Shown in pieces: positions 1 to 5,917 of a DNA stretch of 7,291 nucleotides. This DNA is from Candidatus Acetothermia bacterium (GTDB lineage: Bacteria; Bipolaricaulota; Bipolaricaulia; RBG-16-55-9; JANLFV01): the NCBI GenBank assembly GCA_028275195.1, contig JAPWVC010000064.1, positions 1 to 7,291 of the forward strand, in the 5' to 3' direction. Every line of letters starts with the position of its first letter. The first letter of the stretch is position 1. The notes below the pieces were generated by a model that was given only the letters and a program-made list of their open reading frames with translations, made no database searches and was not told the origin of the DNA. The translations under genes and the position numbers were made by a program.

Positions 1-212
1 CCGGTCATCTCATAGAGGTCTTCCGCGATAGCCTTCCCGGTCTCCTCGATCGTCGCCGGAAGGACTGAAGGGGGCAAGAGCCAGATGATCGGCCGCTCCT
101 TCGTCCCCACCTGGGCCTGCTGTGCCGCCCCGCCTAGGCTCGTGGAGAGCCCCACCCCGAGTAGCGCTACCAGCGCTACCACCAACACCAGCTTGACCGT
201 TAGTGACCGCAC
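1..212 (-). CDS. PhnD-like ABC transporter substrate-binding protein, N-terminal part (runs off the window)
   Basis: Only the first 70 codons are visible; the 3' end lies beyond base 1. Residues 1-32 form a signal peptide: MRSLTVK, a hydrophobic core rich in L, V and A, then a small-residue stretch ending near AAQQ. The mature start, ERPIIWLLPPSVLPATIEETGKAI-AEDLYEMTG, resembles the first strand and helix of periplasmic phosphate/phosphite/phosphonate-binding (PhnD-type) proteins, which deliver ligand to an ABC importer. The start is GTG at 212. An AGGAGGT lies 8 nt upstream, and the next in-frame codons upstream include TGA (218-216), so no longer start is possible. A consensus promoter lies just upstream. 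An overlapping frame using GTG at 222 is a shadow. The family call rests on a short region, so the ligand is unknown; other type 2 periplasmic binding proteins are possible. Confidence 0.6.
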   Translation of the reverse strand, partial: MRSLTVKLVLVVALVALLGVGLSTSLGGAAQQAQVGTKERPIIWLLPPSVLPATIEETGKAIAEDLYEMT

Positions 213-251
213 CCGTCACCACCTCCTCTTTTAATCTCGGGCGCTGTTTTT

Positions 252-281
252 ATTATAAACTCCCGCCGCTATGGCTGACAA
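252..281 (-). promoter_or_regulatory. sigma70-type promoter of the binding-protein gene
   Basis: On the minus strand TTGTCA (281-276) and TATAAT (257-252) are separated by 18 bp. The start of transcription would be near 245, giving a leader of about 33 nt that contains the AGGAGGT. It lies in the 94-bp gap after the HAD gene and shows that the binding-protein gene begins its own transcription unit. Read-through from the upstream operon is also possible, since I see no terminator in the gap. Confidence 0.75.
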
Positions 282-306
282 CTGAGGGACGCTCCTGGCT
301 CTGGCT

Positions 307-996
307 TCAGCTCGAGCCCCGGAGCAGGGCCAAAAGCTCCGTCCAGTCATGGACGACCTTCGCCCTGGCCTCGACCTCTTGTAGCCTATCCCACGGAGCC
401 AGGCCACCTCCGAGGGGCGCTCCTCGCGGTCCACTCCCCTGGGGTTCGCCTCTCGGCGAGCCACGCACTAGGATCGCTGGTATTCCGCGACTGAGGTAGG
501 CCTCGATGTCGCTCGGGCGGTCGCCGATCCCGGCCCGGACCGGGCCGAGCTTGAGGATCTCTTGCAAGGCCTCTTCCTTGAACTGCCGGTCATCCAGCCC
601 CCGGCGGGGCTTCATCCAGAGGAGGGTCGAGCCGTCGCCCGGATGGGGGAAGTCGTGCTCCGCCAGCCAGAGCTCCGTCCCTCGACGCATCGAATCCCCG
701 GGGGCATCATGCCGCCCGGTGAGGTAGATGATCCGATAGCCCGCCTCTTGCAGGGCGCGAAGCGCTTGGGCCGCCCCAGGGAGCGGCTCGTCTAGATGGA
801 GGTAGCACTCCGAGAGGAATAACCCGTAGAATCGGTCCTGTTCCTCCGGGCTGAGGAGGGCCTTCACCCCATCGTAGCGGGCACGGATCTGGGGGAAGAG
901 CTCCTCCCAGCCCAGCTCTTCCAGGACCTTCCGGAGCCGCCGCTCGGTCCGTAAGATCGTATTATCGATATCGGTGACGATCGATTCGCCCCTCAC
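307..996 (-). CDS. HAD-superfamily phosphatase with a Gly/Pro/Arg-rich insert
   Basis: A 229-residue cytosolic HAD hydrolase, probably a phosphomonoesterase. Motif I is VTDIDNT, with the nucleophile D9 and acid/base D11. Motif II is YLTGR with T93. The motif III lysine is probably K140 (QFKEEAL). Motif IV is GIGDRPSDIEAY with D159 and D163. All catalytic positions are therefore present; the substrate cannot be told. After the strand IPAILVRG, residues about 178-201 form a low-complexity stretch (RGSPRGEPQGSG...GAPLGGG) before the final segment WDRLQEVEARAKVVHDW; this looks like an insertion. The start is GTG at 996, and its GTGA overlaps the TGA of the M1 peptidase gene by 4 nt, so translation is probably coupled. 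It is the last gene of the five-gene operon. Confidence 0.85.
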   Translation of the reverse strand: MRGESIVTDIDNTILRTERRLRKVLEELGWEELFPQIRARYDGVKALLSPEEQDRFYGLFLSECYLHLDEPLPGAAQALRALQEAGYRIIYLTGRHDAPGDSMRRGTELWLAEHDFPHPGDGSTLLWMKPRRGLDDRQFKEEALQEILKLGPVRAGIGDRPSDIEAYLSRGIPAILVRGSPRGEPQGSGPRGAPLGGGLAPWDRLQEVEARAKVVHDWTELLALLRGSS

Positions 997-2486
997 CGGC
1001 CGATCAGCCCCTCACCGACGAGAGAGGGGCTCGTCGCTGGAGTGAAGAGCCAGCGATTGTAGAGCTCATCGAGCTCCCGTCCGGAGACTTCCTCGAAGGT
1101 CGCGAGCAGCTCGTTAGTCTTGGCCACCTGATACTCGAACCGCCGGAAGTATTCCTGTAGCCCCGCGAAGAATGGCCCATCCCCCAGGTAGGCCCGCAGC
1201 TCATCGTAGAAGAGGGCTCCGCCGCAGTAGACGATCCCGTAGTAGATGCTGTTGTTATAGAACCTGTCGAGCGGAGCGGTGATGGGGGCCTCGACCTGGG
1301 CCCGCGCCCGCCTCCAGTTGGCCTCCCAATCGGAGAGCAAGTCCTGGTAGGCCCGCGGGCCGAGGAATTCCTGGGCGTAGATGCCAGAGGAGTAGGTCGC
1401 CAGGGCCTCATCGAGCCAAGGCTCGCGAATCACATCGTTCCCCACCAGGCTATACCACCACTGGTGGGCCACCTCGTGGGAGACGATCATCGCGAACTGG
1501 AGCTCCTGCTTTGCCATGTATTCCGCTGAGCCGTAAAGCTTATCCGAGATCAAGACCACTCCGGGATATTCGACTCCCCCAGCCCAAGGGAGAGAGGTCT
1601 CGAGGAGGTCCAGCTCGGGGAAGGGGTAGAGCCCGAACCGCTCATTGAAGAGGGCGAGGGCGTTCGCTCCTACCTCGAGGGCCTTCTGCCCTCCAAGCTC
1701 GTCCCCTGCGAAGTAGTAGGAATTGACCCGGGTCGACCCGACCTGGGCTGTCAGCCTCGCCAAGTATGGGCTCATCGCCACGAAGAAGTCCCGCATCAGC
1801 TCAGCAGTGTAGTGATGAGTGACCGTCCCATCGGGGTTCGCGATCTGCTCGAGCTCCGTCCCGCTCGCGACCACGACCTGTTCCGCCGGGGCAGTGATCC
1901 AGACCTCGAAGTTGGCCGTCTCGCTGTAGACGGCATCGCCCCAATTGTAGAACGGGTCGAGGTGCCAGCCCGCCTCATCATAAGCCGCGAGGATGGGGAA
2001 CCAGTTGGCGAGCTTGAGCATCCCGCCGCTGTAATCGTAGATCCCATAAGATGAGCCGTTAGAGCTGGCGAAGCCCTGGGGCACCCGCCCGGTGAAGGCC
2101 AGCTCGAGGACCAGGCTCTCTCCGGGCAGGAGCGGCTTCTCCAACGGGACCCGGACGGCCGTCCCGTTAGCCTCGATGGCCAGCTCGGTCATCGTGCCGT
2201 TGACTTTAGCAGCAGTGATCGTGAGGCTTCCCGACCCGTAGGTCAGCCCGCCGTTAGGGTAGAGCCGGAGATATAGCTCCTCCAGCGCCTGGCCTTCGGT
2301 ATTGACATATTCTAGCTGCTCGTGGCCAGTGAACTCCGGATCAGCCCCGCCGATGCCGAAGCTGACCTCGAGCCAGAGCCGATAGTAAGGGAAAGGACCT
2401 AGACTCGAGAGGGCCCTAGGCCAGCTCACCAAAAGAACGGAGCCAAGAAGCAGTCCGACAAGTAGGGGCTTAGCTCTCTTCGCCAC
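993..2486 (-). CDS. M1-family zinc metallopeptidase, exported or membrane-anchored
   Basis: A 497-residue gluzincin of the M1 (aminopeptidase N/leukotriene A4 hydrolase) family. Residues 7-29 are a hydrophobic signal or anchor, so the enzyme probably acts outside the cytoplasmic membrane. An N-terminal beta domain (about 35-250) is followed by the catalytic domain. The zinc motif is HEVAH (337-341) with the third ligand E360 after 18 residues (E in WLDEALATY). GGVEYP (303-308) stands in place of GAMEN. Y420, in IYYGIVYCGGALF, is the likely transition-state tyrosine. It lacks the large C-terminal helical domain of long M1 enzymes, as many short bacterial members do. The GTG start at 2486 has AGGAGGT 8 nt upstream, inside the preceding gene, and the two genes overlap by 17 nt. 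The 3' end overlaps the HAD start by 4 nt. The peptide substrate is unknown. Confidence 0.92.
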   Translation of the reverse strand: MAKRAKPLLVGLLLGSVLLVSWPRALSSLGPFPYYRLWLEVSFGIGGADPEFTGHEQLEYVNTEGQALEELYLRLYPNGGLTYGSGSLTITAAKVNGTMTELAIEANGTAVRVPLEKPLLPGESLVLELAFTGRVPQGFASSNGSSYGIYDYSGGMLKLANWFPILAAYDEAGWHLDPFYNWGDAVYSETANFEVWITAPAEQVVVASGTELEQIANPDGTVTHHYTAELMRDFFVAMSPYLARLTAQVGSTRVNSYYFAGDELGGQKALEVGANALALFNERFGLYPFPELDLLETSLPWAGGVEYPGVVLISDKLYGSAEYMAKQELQFAMIVSHEVAHQWWYSLVGNDVIREPWLDEALATYSSGIYAQEFLGPRAYQDLLSDWEANWRRARAQVEAPITAPLDRFYNNSIYYGIVYCGGALFYDELRAYLGDGPFFAGLQEYFRRFEYQVAKTNELLATFEEVSGRELDELYNRWLFTPATSPSLVGEGLIGR

Positions 2487-2691
2487 CGAACTGGACCTCC
2501 TCTCCCCCCTCGAGGGCCTCGACCTCCGAGATGATGGTATTGATCGCCGCGACGATCTTCTCGAAGAACCTCTTCAGATCCTCATCGATCAGGTGCTTCC
2601 CGCAGATATGGGGATACTCCGTCTCGGGGTCATAGAGGAACTTATCGCAGATGGGGCAGAAGGGCTCCAACTGTAAGGACTCCGGGATCAC
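2470..2691 (-). CDS. 73-residue zinc-finger-like protein of unknown function
   Basis: I do not recognise a named family. The N-terminal half carries CPIC (C12, C15) and HICGKH (H28, C30, H33), a CxxC-x14-CxxH arrangement that could bind one zinc ion. A predicted helix follows (about 36-61, EDLKRFFEKIVAAINTIISE), then an acidic tail ending EEVQFGGEES. There is no signal peptide, so it should stay in the cytoplasm although its neighbours are exported. The start is GTG at 2691. Its GTGA overlaps the stop of the barrel gene by 4 nt, and an AGGAGGT lies 6 nt upstream. The frame stays open upstream to about 2937, but that part duplicates barrel coding sequence in another frame and has low-complexity composition. 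The 3' end overlaps the M1 gene by 17 nt. A role in regulation or assembly is only a guess from position. Confidence 0.75.
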   Translation of the reverse strand: MIPESLQLEPFCPICDKFLYDPETEYPHICGKHLIDEDLKRFFEKIVAAINTIISEVEALEGGEEVQFGGEES

Positions 2692-3470
2692 TCTCTCACC
2701 TCCTCCCGAAAGAGAATTACTTCCGTGGAGAACATCCAAATGAGGGCTCCTTCGGCCAAGACGACGGCGAAGTCGGCATTCAGCCGGCTGGACTCGAACC
2801 CCAATCCCACGGCCCACCGCCCGCCTCCATAGCCGAGTCGGAGGACCACCGGCTTGAGAAAGGCCGCCTCCGCTCCCCAAGCAAGCTGTATTAGCCCACT
2901 GGGCGAGAGGGCCAATTCCCCTCCGCTTTGGAGCCAACCCAGGCCGAGCCGCGCGCCCACCCGAGTGAGTGGCTCATCGCTGCGGGGGGCCGAGGGGTTC
3001 CTCAAGGTCAGACCGATAGAGAGCGATGGGCCGGCGCTGAAGATGGCCCCCAGATCGAGCCCGAGCTTGGCCTCCCCGGGACCTTGCTCATAGGAGCGCA
3101 GCCCGAGCCCGAGGGCGAACCCCTCGCGAGAGCGGAAAGCGACCGCCCCGGCCCAGAGCGCCTCGGCCCCGCTGGCCGCCCAGGCCCCGCTGAGGCCGAG
3201 GGCTCCCCAACGGGCGGAGCCGCAGAGGAGCCTCTCTCCGTCATGATCATGCGGTGCCAGCCCGAATAGAAGGTGCAGACCCTCGAGCAAGGCCGGGCCG
3301 GCGGGATTGCAGGCTCCCGCCGTGCCATCGTCAGCCCAGGCGACACAGGCCCCGCCCCGCGCCAGTGCCCGGCTCCCCTGCCCCAGTTCCACCTCCCCTC
3401 GGCTGGCCTGGCCCAAGAGGAGTAGGAGCACCAGAGCCAGCCAGGGGACCAGGAGCTTACTTGAAGGCAA
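2688..3470 (-). CDS. PorV/UPF0164-like outer-membrane beta-barrel protein
   Basis: A 260-residue exported protein. Residues about 4-24 form a signal peptide (LLVPWLALVLLLLLGQASRG). The mature N-terminus, GQGSRALARGGACVAWADDG...NPAGPALLEG, matches the hallmark of PorV/PorQ/UPF0164-type barrels: a G-RA-GG-A-VA-ADD start, then an NPAG. The rest alternates short amphipathic strands and turns (GLGLRSYEQG, LGLDLGAIFSAG, LSIGLTLRNP, VVLRLGYGGG, WAVGLGFESS), and implies an outer membrane. Its cargo or role is unknown. The best start is TTG at 3470, overlapping the RAM gene by 14 nt. Its Shine-Dalgarno (AAGGAG) is about 13 nt away, longer than usual, and a downstream GTG would destroy the signal peptide. 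The 3' end overlaps the zinc-finger-like gene by 4 nt. Confidence 0.75.
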   Translation of the reverse strand: MPSSKLLVPWLALVLLLLLGQASRGEVELGQGSRALARGGACVAWADDGTAGACNPAGPALLEGLHLLFGLAPHDHDGERLLCGSARWGALGLSGAWAASGAEALWAGAVAFRSREGFALGLGLRSYEQGPGEAKLGLDLGAIFSAGPSLSIGLTLRNPSAPRSDEPLTRVGARLGLGWLQSGGELALSPSGLIQLAWGAEAAFLKPVVLRLGYGGGRWAVGLGFESSRLNADFAVVLAEGALIWMFSTEVILFREEVRE

Positions 3471-3690
3471 TATGCGTGCTCGTCTCCTTCACGCCGTCGA
3501 TCTTGTGGATCTTCGTCGCCACCACTTCGCGGATGTCGGCCACATTCTCGACCTCGATGCTCACGATCGCATCGTAATCCCCGGTGATCGGGTAGGCCTC
3601 CTTCACCTCCGGGAGCTTGGAGATAGCAGAGATGACCGAGTTGAGCTTCCCCGCCTCGACGCGGAGCAGAACATAAGCCCTGATCGCCAT
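3457..3690 (-). CDS. Stand-alone Lrp/AsnC ligand-binding (RAM) domain protein
   Basis: A 77-residue protein that is a complete RAM domain of the Lrp/AsnC family: MAIRAYVLLRVEAGK, ISKLPEVKEAYPITGDYDAIVSIEV, then IREVVATKIHKIDGVKETSTHIAFK. TGDYD is the typical ligand-binding loop. The DNA-binding helix-turn-helix present in full regulators is absent. RAM domains form dimers and higher oligomers and bind amino acids or related small molecules at the interfaces. The protein could be a sensor, an adaptor that joins full-length Lrp proteins, or a non-transcriptional ligand switch. The start is ATG at 3690 with AGGAGGT 6 nt upstream; a longer frame to 3726 would ignore this site. It is the first gene of the five-gene minus-strand operon, and its end overlaps the barrel gene by 14 nt. 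Confidence 0.9.
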   Translation of the reverse strand: MAIRAYVLLRVEAGKLNSVISAISKLPEVKEAYPITGDYDAIVSIEVENVADIREVVATKIHKIDGVKETSTHIAFK

Positions 3691-3726
3691 CGGGCCACCT
3701 CCTCTTCGGTTCGATAGGCTTCCCAA

Positions 3727-3756
3727 AATCTACCACAACCACCTCTGGCCGTTCAA
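3727..3756 (-). promoter_or_regulatory. Candidate promoter of the RAM-barrel-zinc-M1-HAD operon
   Basis: On the minus strand TTGAAC (3756-3751) and TAGATT (3732-3727) are separated by 18 bp. Each hexamer matches the sigma70 consensus at four positions. Transcription would start near 3720, about 30 nt before the ATG at 3690. It is the best match in the 155-bp divergent gap, but it is not strong. Confidence 0.45.
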
Positions 3757-3789
3757 GGGCTAGGAGCGGCCCGGGCTCACTCGGCCAGC

Positions 3790-3819
3790 TTGACTAGGCA
3801 AGCAGGGATGGGATATACC
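3790..3819 (+). promoter_or_regulatory. Candidate promoter of the M42 aminopeptidase gene
   Basis: TTGACT (3790-3795) and TATACC (3814-3819) are separated by 18 bp. Transcription would begin near 3826, giving a leader of only about 20 nt that starts right before the AGGAGG. This start would exclude the TTG at 3825 as a translation start and would leave out the left half of the palindrome at 3818-3833. It is divergent from the candidate operon promoter at 3727-3756. Confidence 0.5.
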
Positions 3820-3833
3820 TCCTCTTGAGGAGG
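3818..3833 (+). promoter_or_regulatory. Perfect palindrome that pairs the Shine-Dalgarno with an anti-Shine-Dalgarno
   Basis: CCTCCTC-TT-GAGGAGG is a perfect inverted repeat. In RNA it would fold as a six-base stem closed by a CUUG tetraloop and would bury the whole ribosome binding site of the M42 gene. Its left half overlaps the -10 element, so it could equally be a DNA operator. The repeat is visible; its function is inferred. Confidence 0.5.
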
Positions 3834-3845
3834 AATGACTTGACC

Positions 3846-4889
3846 ATGGAATTACTGCGGAAGCTCTCGGAGGCCGCGGGCGTCCCCGGCTATGAGGAGG
3901 AGATCCGCGGCTTAGTGAAGGCGGAGCTAGAAGGGCTCGTCGATGAGCTCCGGACCGATGTCCTAGGGAATGTCGTGGGGCTGAAGCGCGGGTCAGGCAA
4001 GAGCAAGAATAAGAAGAAGGTGATGCTCGCGGCCCACATGGACGAGATCGGCTTCCTCGTCCGGCACATCGAGAAGGAGGGCTTCCTGAGGATCGAGCCG
4101 CTCGGGGGGTTCGACCCGCGAGTTCTCCTGGCCGAGAGGGTGGTGGTCCACACCTCCTCGGGCGACCTTTTGGGGACGATCGGGGCCAAGCCGGTCCACA
4201 TCCTCACCGAGGAAGAGAAGAAGAAGCCGGTCGAGATCAAGGACCTCTTCATCGACCTCGGGCTCCCGGCGGAGGAGGTGAAGCGGCTGGTCCGAGTCGG
4301 GGACACCGTGACAATGCGACAAGAGTTCGTCGAGTTCGGGGAGGTCGTCTCGGGGAAGGCCCTCGATGATCGGGTCGGGATCTATGTGATGATCGAGGCC
4401 CTCCGGAAGGTCCGGGACCATCAGTGCGATATCTATGTAGTCGCCACAACCCAAGAGGAGGTGGGCCTCCGCGGGGCGAAGGTCTCGGGGTTCGAGGTCT
4501 CACCCGATGTGGCCATCGCCCTCGATGTGACCCTCGCCTGCGATGTCCCCGGGGTGAACGAGGCGGAGCAGATCACCAAGCTCGGCCAGGGTGTGGCGAT
4601 CAAGCTGAAGGACGCCGCTTCGATCTCCAACCCCAAGCTCGTCCGCCGGCTAGTCGAGCTGGCGGAGGGGAATGGGATCAAATACCAGTTGGAGATCCTC
4701 CCCCGCGGCGGGACCGATGCCGGGGCCTTGCAGTTGACGAAGGAAGGGGTGGCCGCGGCCACGGTCTCCGTCCCGACCAGGAATGTCCATACCGTGGTGG
4801 AGATGGCCCATAAGGGCGACATCCAAGGGGCGATCGACCTGGTCGCGGCCTTCCTCGAGGTGGCCCACGAGGGGGATTACACCCTCTGA
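3846..4889 (+). CDS. M42-family metallo-aminopeptidase (tetrahedral aminopeptidase type)
   Basis: A 347-residue cytosolic enzyme that would trim N-terminal residues from short peptides. M42 members usually assemble into dodecameric tetrahedra with two metal ions per subunit. The metal ligands and catalytic residues are all visible: H64 and D66 (AAHMDEIGF), D174 (GKALDDRVG), E204 and E205 (TTQEEVGLRGA), D227 (ALDVT) and H315 (RNVHTVVEM), with GGTDAGA at 288-294. The N-terminus MELLRKLSEAAGVPGYEEEIR is typical of the family. ATG at 3846 is chosen because an AGGAGGA lies 11 nt upstream and the predicted transcript starts near 3826. TTG at 3840 is possible and would add two residues. The gene stands alone on the plus strand, divergent from the RAM-M1 operon and convergent with the rhomboid gene. 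Together with the M1 enzyme it suggests peptide use. Confidence 0.93.
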   Translation: MELLRKLSEAAGVPGYEEEIRGLVKAELEGLVDELRTDVLGNVVGLKRGSGKSKNKKKVMLAAHMDEIGFLVRHIEKEGFLRIEPLGGFDPRVLLAERVVVHTSSGDLLGTIGAKPVHILTEEEKKKPVEIKDLFIDLGLPAEEVKRLVRVGDTVTMRQEFVEFGEVVSGKALDDRVGIYVMIEALRKVRDHQCDIYVVATTQEEVGLRGAKVSGFEVSPDVAIALDVTLACDVPGVNEAEQITKLGQGVAIKLKDAASISNPKLVRRLVELAEGNGIKYQLEILPRGGTDAGALQLTKEGVAAATVSVPTRNVHTVVEMAHKGDIQGAIDLVAAFLEVAHEGDYTL

Positions 4890-4920
4890 CCTGCCCTTCC
4901 AGTCCGAAAGCCCGAAAGCG

Positions 4921-4946
4921 GAAGCCACCGCTCAAGCGGTGGCTTC
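4921..4946. terminator. Perfect inverted repeat between convergent genes, likely bidirectional terminator
   Basis: GAAGCCACCGCT and AGCGGTGGCTTC form a 12-bp perfect stem around CA (in practice 11 bp with a TCAA loop). It lies 31 nt after the M42 stop, between two convergent genes, which suits a shared terminator. There is no true U tract on the plus strand (TTCACC follows). On the minus strand CGCTTTCGGGCTTTC follows, which is only slightly better. A remnant hairpin of an IS200/IS605-type element is an alternative, but no transposase or TnpB is visible nearby. Confidence 0.5.
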
Positions 4947-5137
4947 ACCAAGTGAGGACGTGGATTGCAGCCCAGCTCCCTCCACCCGATAACCGATCTC
5001 TCACCCCCTATTTGTGGAGTTTGGGCGCCCGTCCATCGTTCATTATAACCTGCCCGGAGTCCGTCACCTCTGGAAGGGAGGGCCGATCCAAACGGGAGGG
5101 GCGCGCTCGGGACGGCTGCCATCCCTCGTTGGGGTGA
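4947..5137. other. Intergenic region between the M42 and rhomboid genes, no gene seen
   Basis: This 191-bp stretch holds no coding frame with a ribosome binding site or a recognisable product. It contains a TATAAT-like site on the minus strand near 5042-5048 without a good -35 partner. It also has four G runs (5076-5101, plus strand) with one long 11-nt loop, at best a weak G-quadruplex candidate. Its base composition matches the surroundings. Confidence 0.5.
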
Positions 5138-5866
5138 TCAATAATACCGGCGGCGGAAGAGCTGGACCTCGACCGAGCTTTTCTTGAAGATGTAAACGAG
5201 CAGGGCCCCGGCGAGGAACCCCCCGATATGGGCGAAGAAGGCCACTCCACCCCCTGGGCCGAGGCCCGTGGGGGCGAGGAGCAACTGATAAATGAACCAG
5301 AGGCCGAGGATGAGCATCGCGGGGAGGGCGACGAGCCGGATGAAGAAGAAAAAGAAGACCAGCGTGAGGATCCGGGAGTAGGGGAAGAGCATCAGATATG
5401 CCCCGAGCACGCCGGCGATCGCCCCGCTCGCCCCGATGATCGGGGTGGTGCTCTTGGTGCTGATCGCCACCTGGGCGAGGGCCGCGATCGCCCCGCAGAC
5501 CAGGTAGAAGATCAGGAACTTGAAGTGGCCCATCGCTCCCTCGACATTGTCCCCGAAGATCCAGAGGTAGAGCATGTTCCCGAGGATATGGGCGATCCCG
5601 CCGTGGAGGAACATCGAGGTGAAGAGCCCGATCCAGATGGGTTCAGGGCCGGCGGGCCAGAGGTCGGCCCCGTTGAGGAACTCATAGGGCCGGAGCCCGT
5701 AGGTGAGGATGAACAACTCCTCTTTGGTGACCCGCCCGAACGGCGTGGCTACGACCTGTGAGCCGAGGAATTGTTGGTAGAGGAAGACCAGCCCGTTGGC
5801 GATGATTAGTAGGAGGGTCATATAAGGGATCGTTCCGCTCGGACGGTAGTCCCGCAGAGGGATCAT
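5138..5866 (-). CDS. Rhomboid-family intramembrane serine protease
   Basis: A 242-residue membrane protein with about six transmembrane segments (about 15-33, 80-102, 115-135, 142-162, 166-196, 207-227). The catalytic dyad is clear: S147 in GASGAIAG and H213 in AFFAHIGGFLAG. HGGIAHILGNMLYLW (88-102) is the conserved block that carries the oxyanion-side histidine and asparagine. Rhomboids cut transmembrane helices within the bilayer. The N-terminus MIPLRDYRPSG is typical of the short bacterial type, and the C-terminus ends in a basic tail (FKKSSVEVQLFRRRYY). The ATG at 5866 has GAGGTGA 4 nt upstream. The lipoprotein gene ends 51 nt upstream on the same strand, so the two may be co-transcribed, although a candidate promoter sits in the gap. 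Substrates are unknown; a link to the neighbouring lipoprotein is speculation. Confidence 0.93.
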   Translation of the reverse strand: MIPLRDYRPSGTIPYMTLLLIIANGLVFLYQQFLGSQVVATPFGRVTKEELFILTYGLRPYEFLNGADLWPAGPEPIWIGLFTSMFLHGGIAHILGNMLYLWIFGDNVEGAMGHFKFLIFYLVCGAIAALAQVAISTKSTTPIIGASGAIAGVLGAYLMLFPYSRILTLVFFFFFIRLVALPAMLILGLWFIYQLLLAPTGLGPGGGVAFFAHIGGFLAGALLVYIFKKSSVEVQLFRRRYY

Positions 5867-5883
5867 CAGTTCACCTCGACCAG

Positions 5884-5913
5884 TTTATACCCCAAGGGTC
5901 GGAGAGGGGGCAA
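5884..5913 (-). promoter_or_regulatory. Candidate promoter of the rhomboid gene
   Basis: On the minus strand TTGCCC (5913-5908) and TATAAA (5889-5884) are separated by 18 bp, within the 51-bp gap. Transcription would begin near 5877, leaving a leader of about 11 nt that is almost entirely the GAGGTGA ribosome binding site. The -10 is good and the -35 fair. Confidence 0.45.
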
Positions 5914-5917
5914 GTCC

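Noticed and set aside
10..222. 70-codon minus-strand frame from GTG at 222
   Set aside because: It has low-complexity composition and overlaps the real binding-protein frame, which has a signal peptide, a correctly spaced ribosome site and family-like sequence.
2692..2937. N-terminal extension of the zinc-finger-like protein
   Set aside because: The extra 82 residues lie over the barrel gene in another frame and are rich in G and R. GTG at 2691 has its own AGGAGGT.
3008..3742. 244-codon minus-strand frame over the barrel and RAM genes
   Set aside because: It is antisense-frame noise of GC-rich coding DNA, with no domain-like pattern; the RAM and barrel frames have clear family signatures.
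4921..4946. Inverted repeat as the end of an IS200/IS605 element
   Set aside because: No transposase, TnpB or second end lies within the window, and its position between convergent genes fits a terminator better.
5042..5048. TATAAT-like element on the minus strand in the gap
   Set aside because: No fitting -35 partner at 16-18 bp, and the next gene on that strand is the M42 gene in antisense.
5076..5101. Four G runs as a possible G-quadruplex
   Set aside because: The middle loop is 11 nt and G runs are expected in GC-rich DNA.
4952..5137. 61-codon plus-strand frame in the M42-rhomboid gap
   Set aside because: No ribosome binding site, no recognisable composition, and it starts right after a likely terminator.
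5228..5761. 177-codon plus-strand frame opposite the rhomboid gene
   Set aside because: Highly acidic repetitive E/D/G/P composition is the expected antisense of membrane-protein codons; no start signal.
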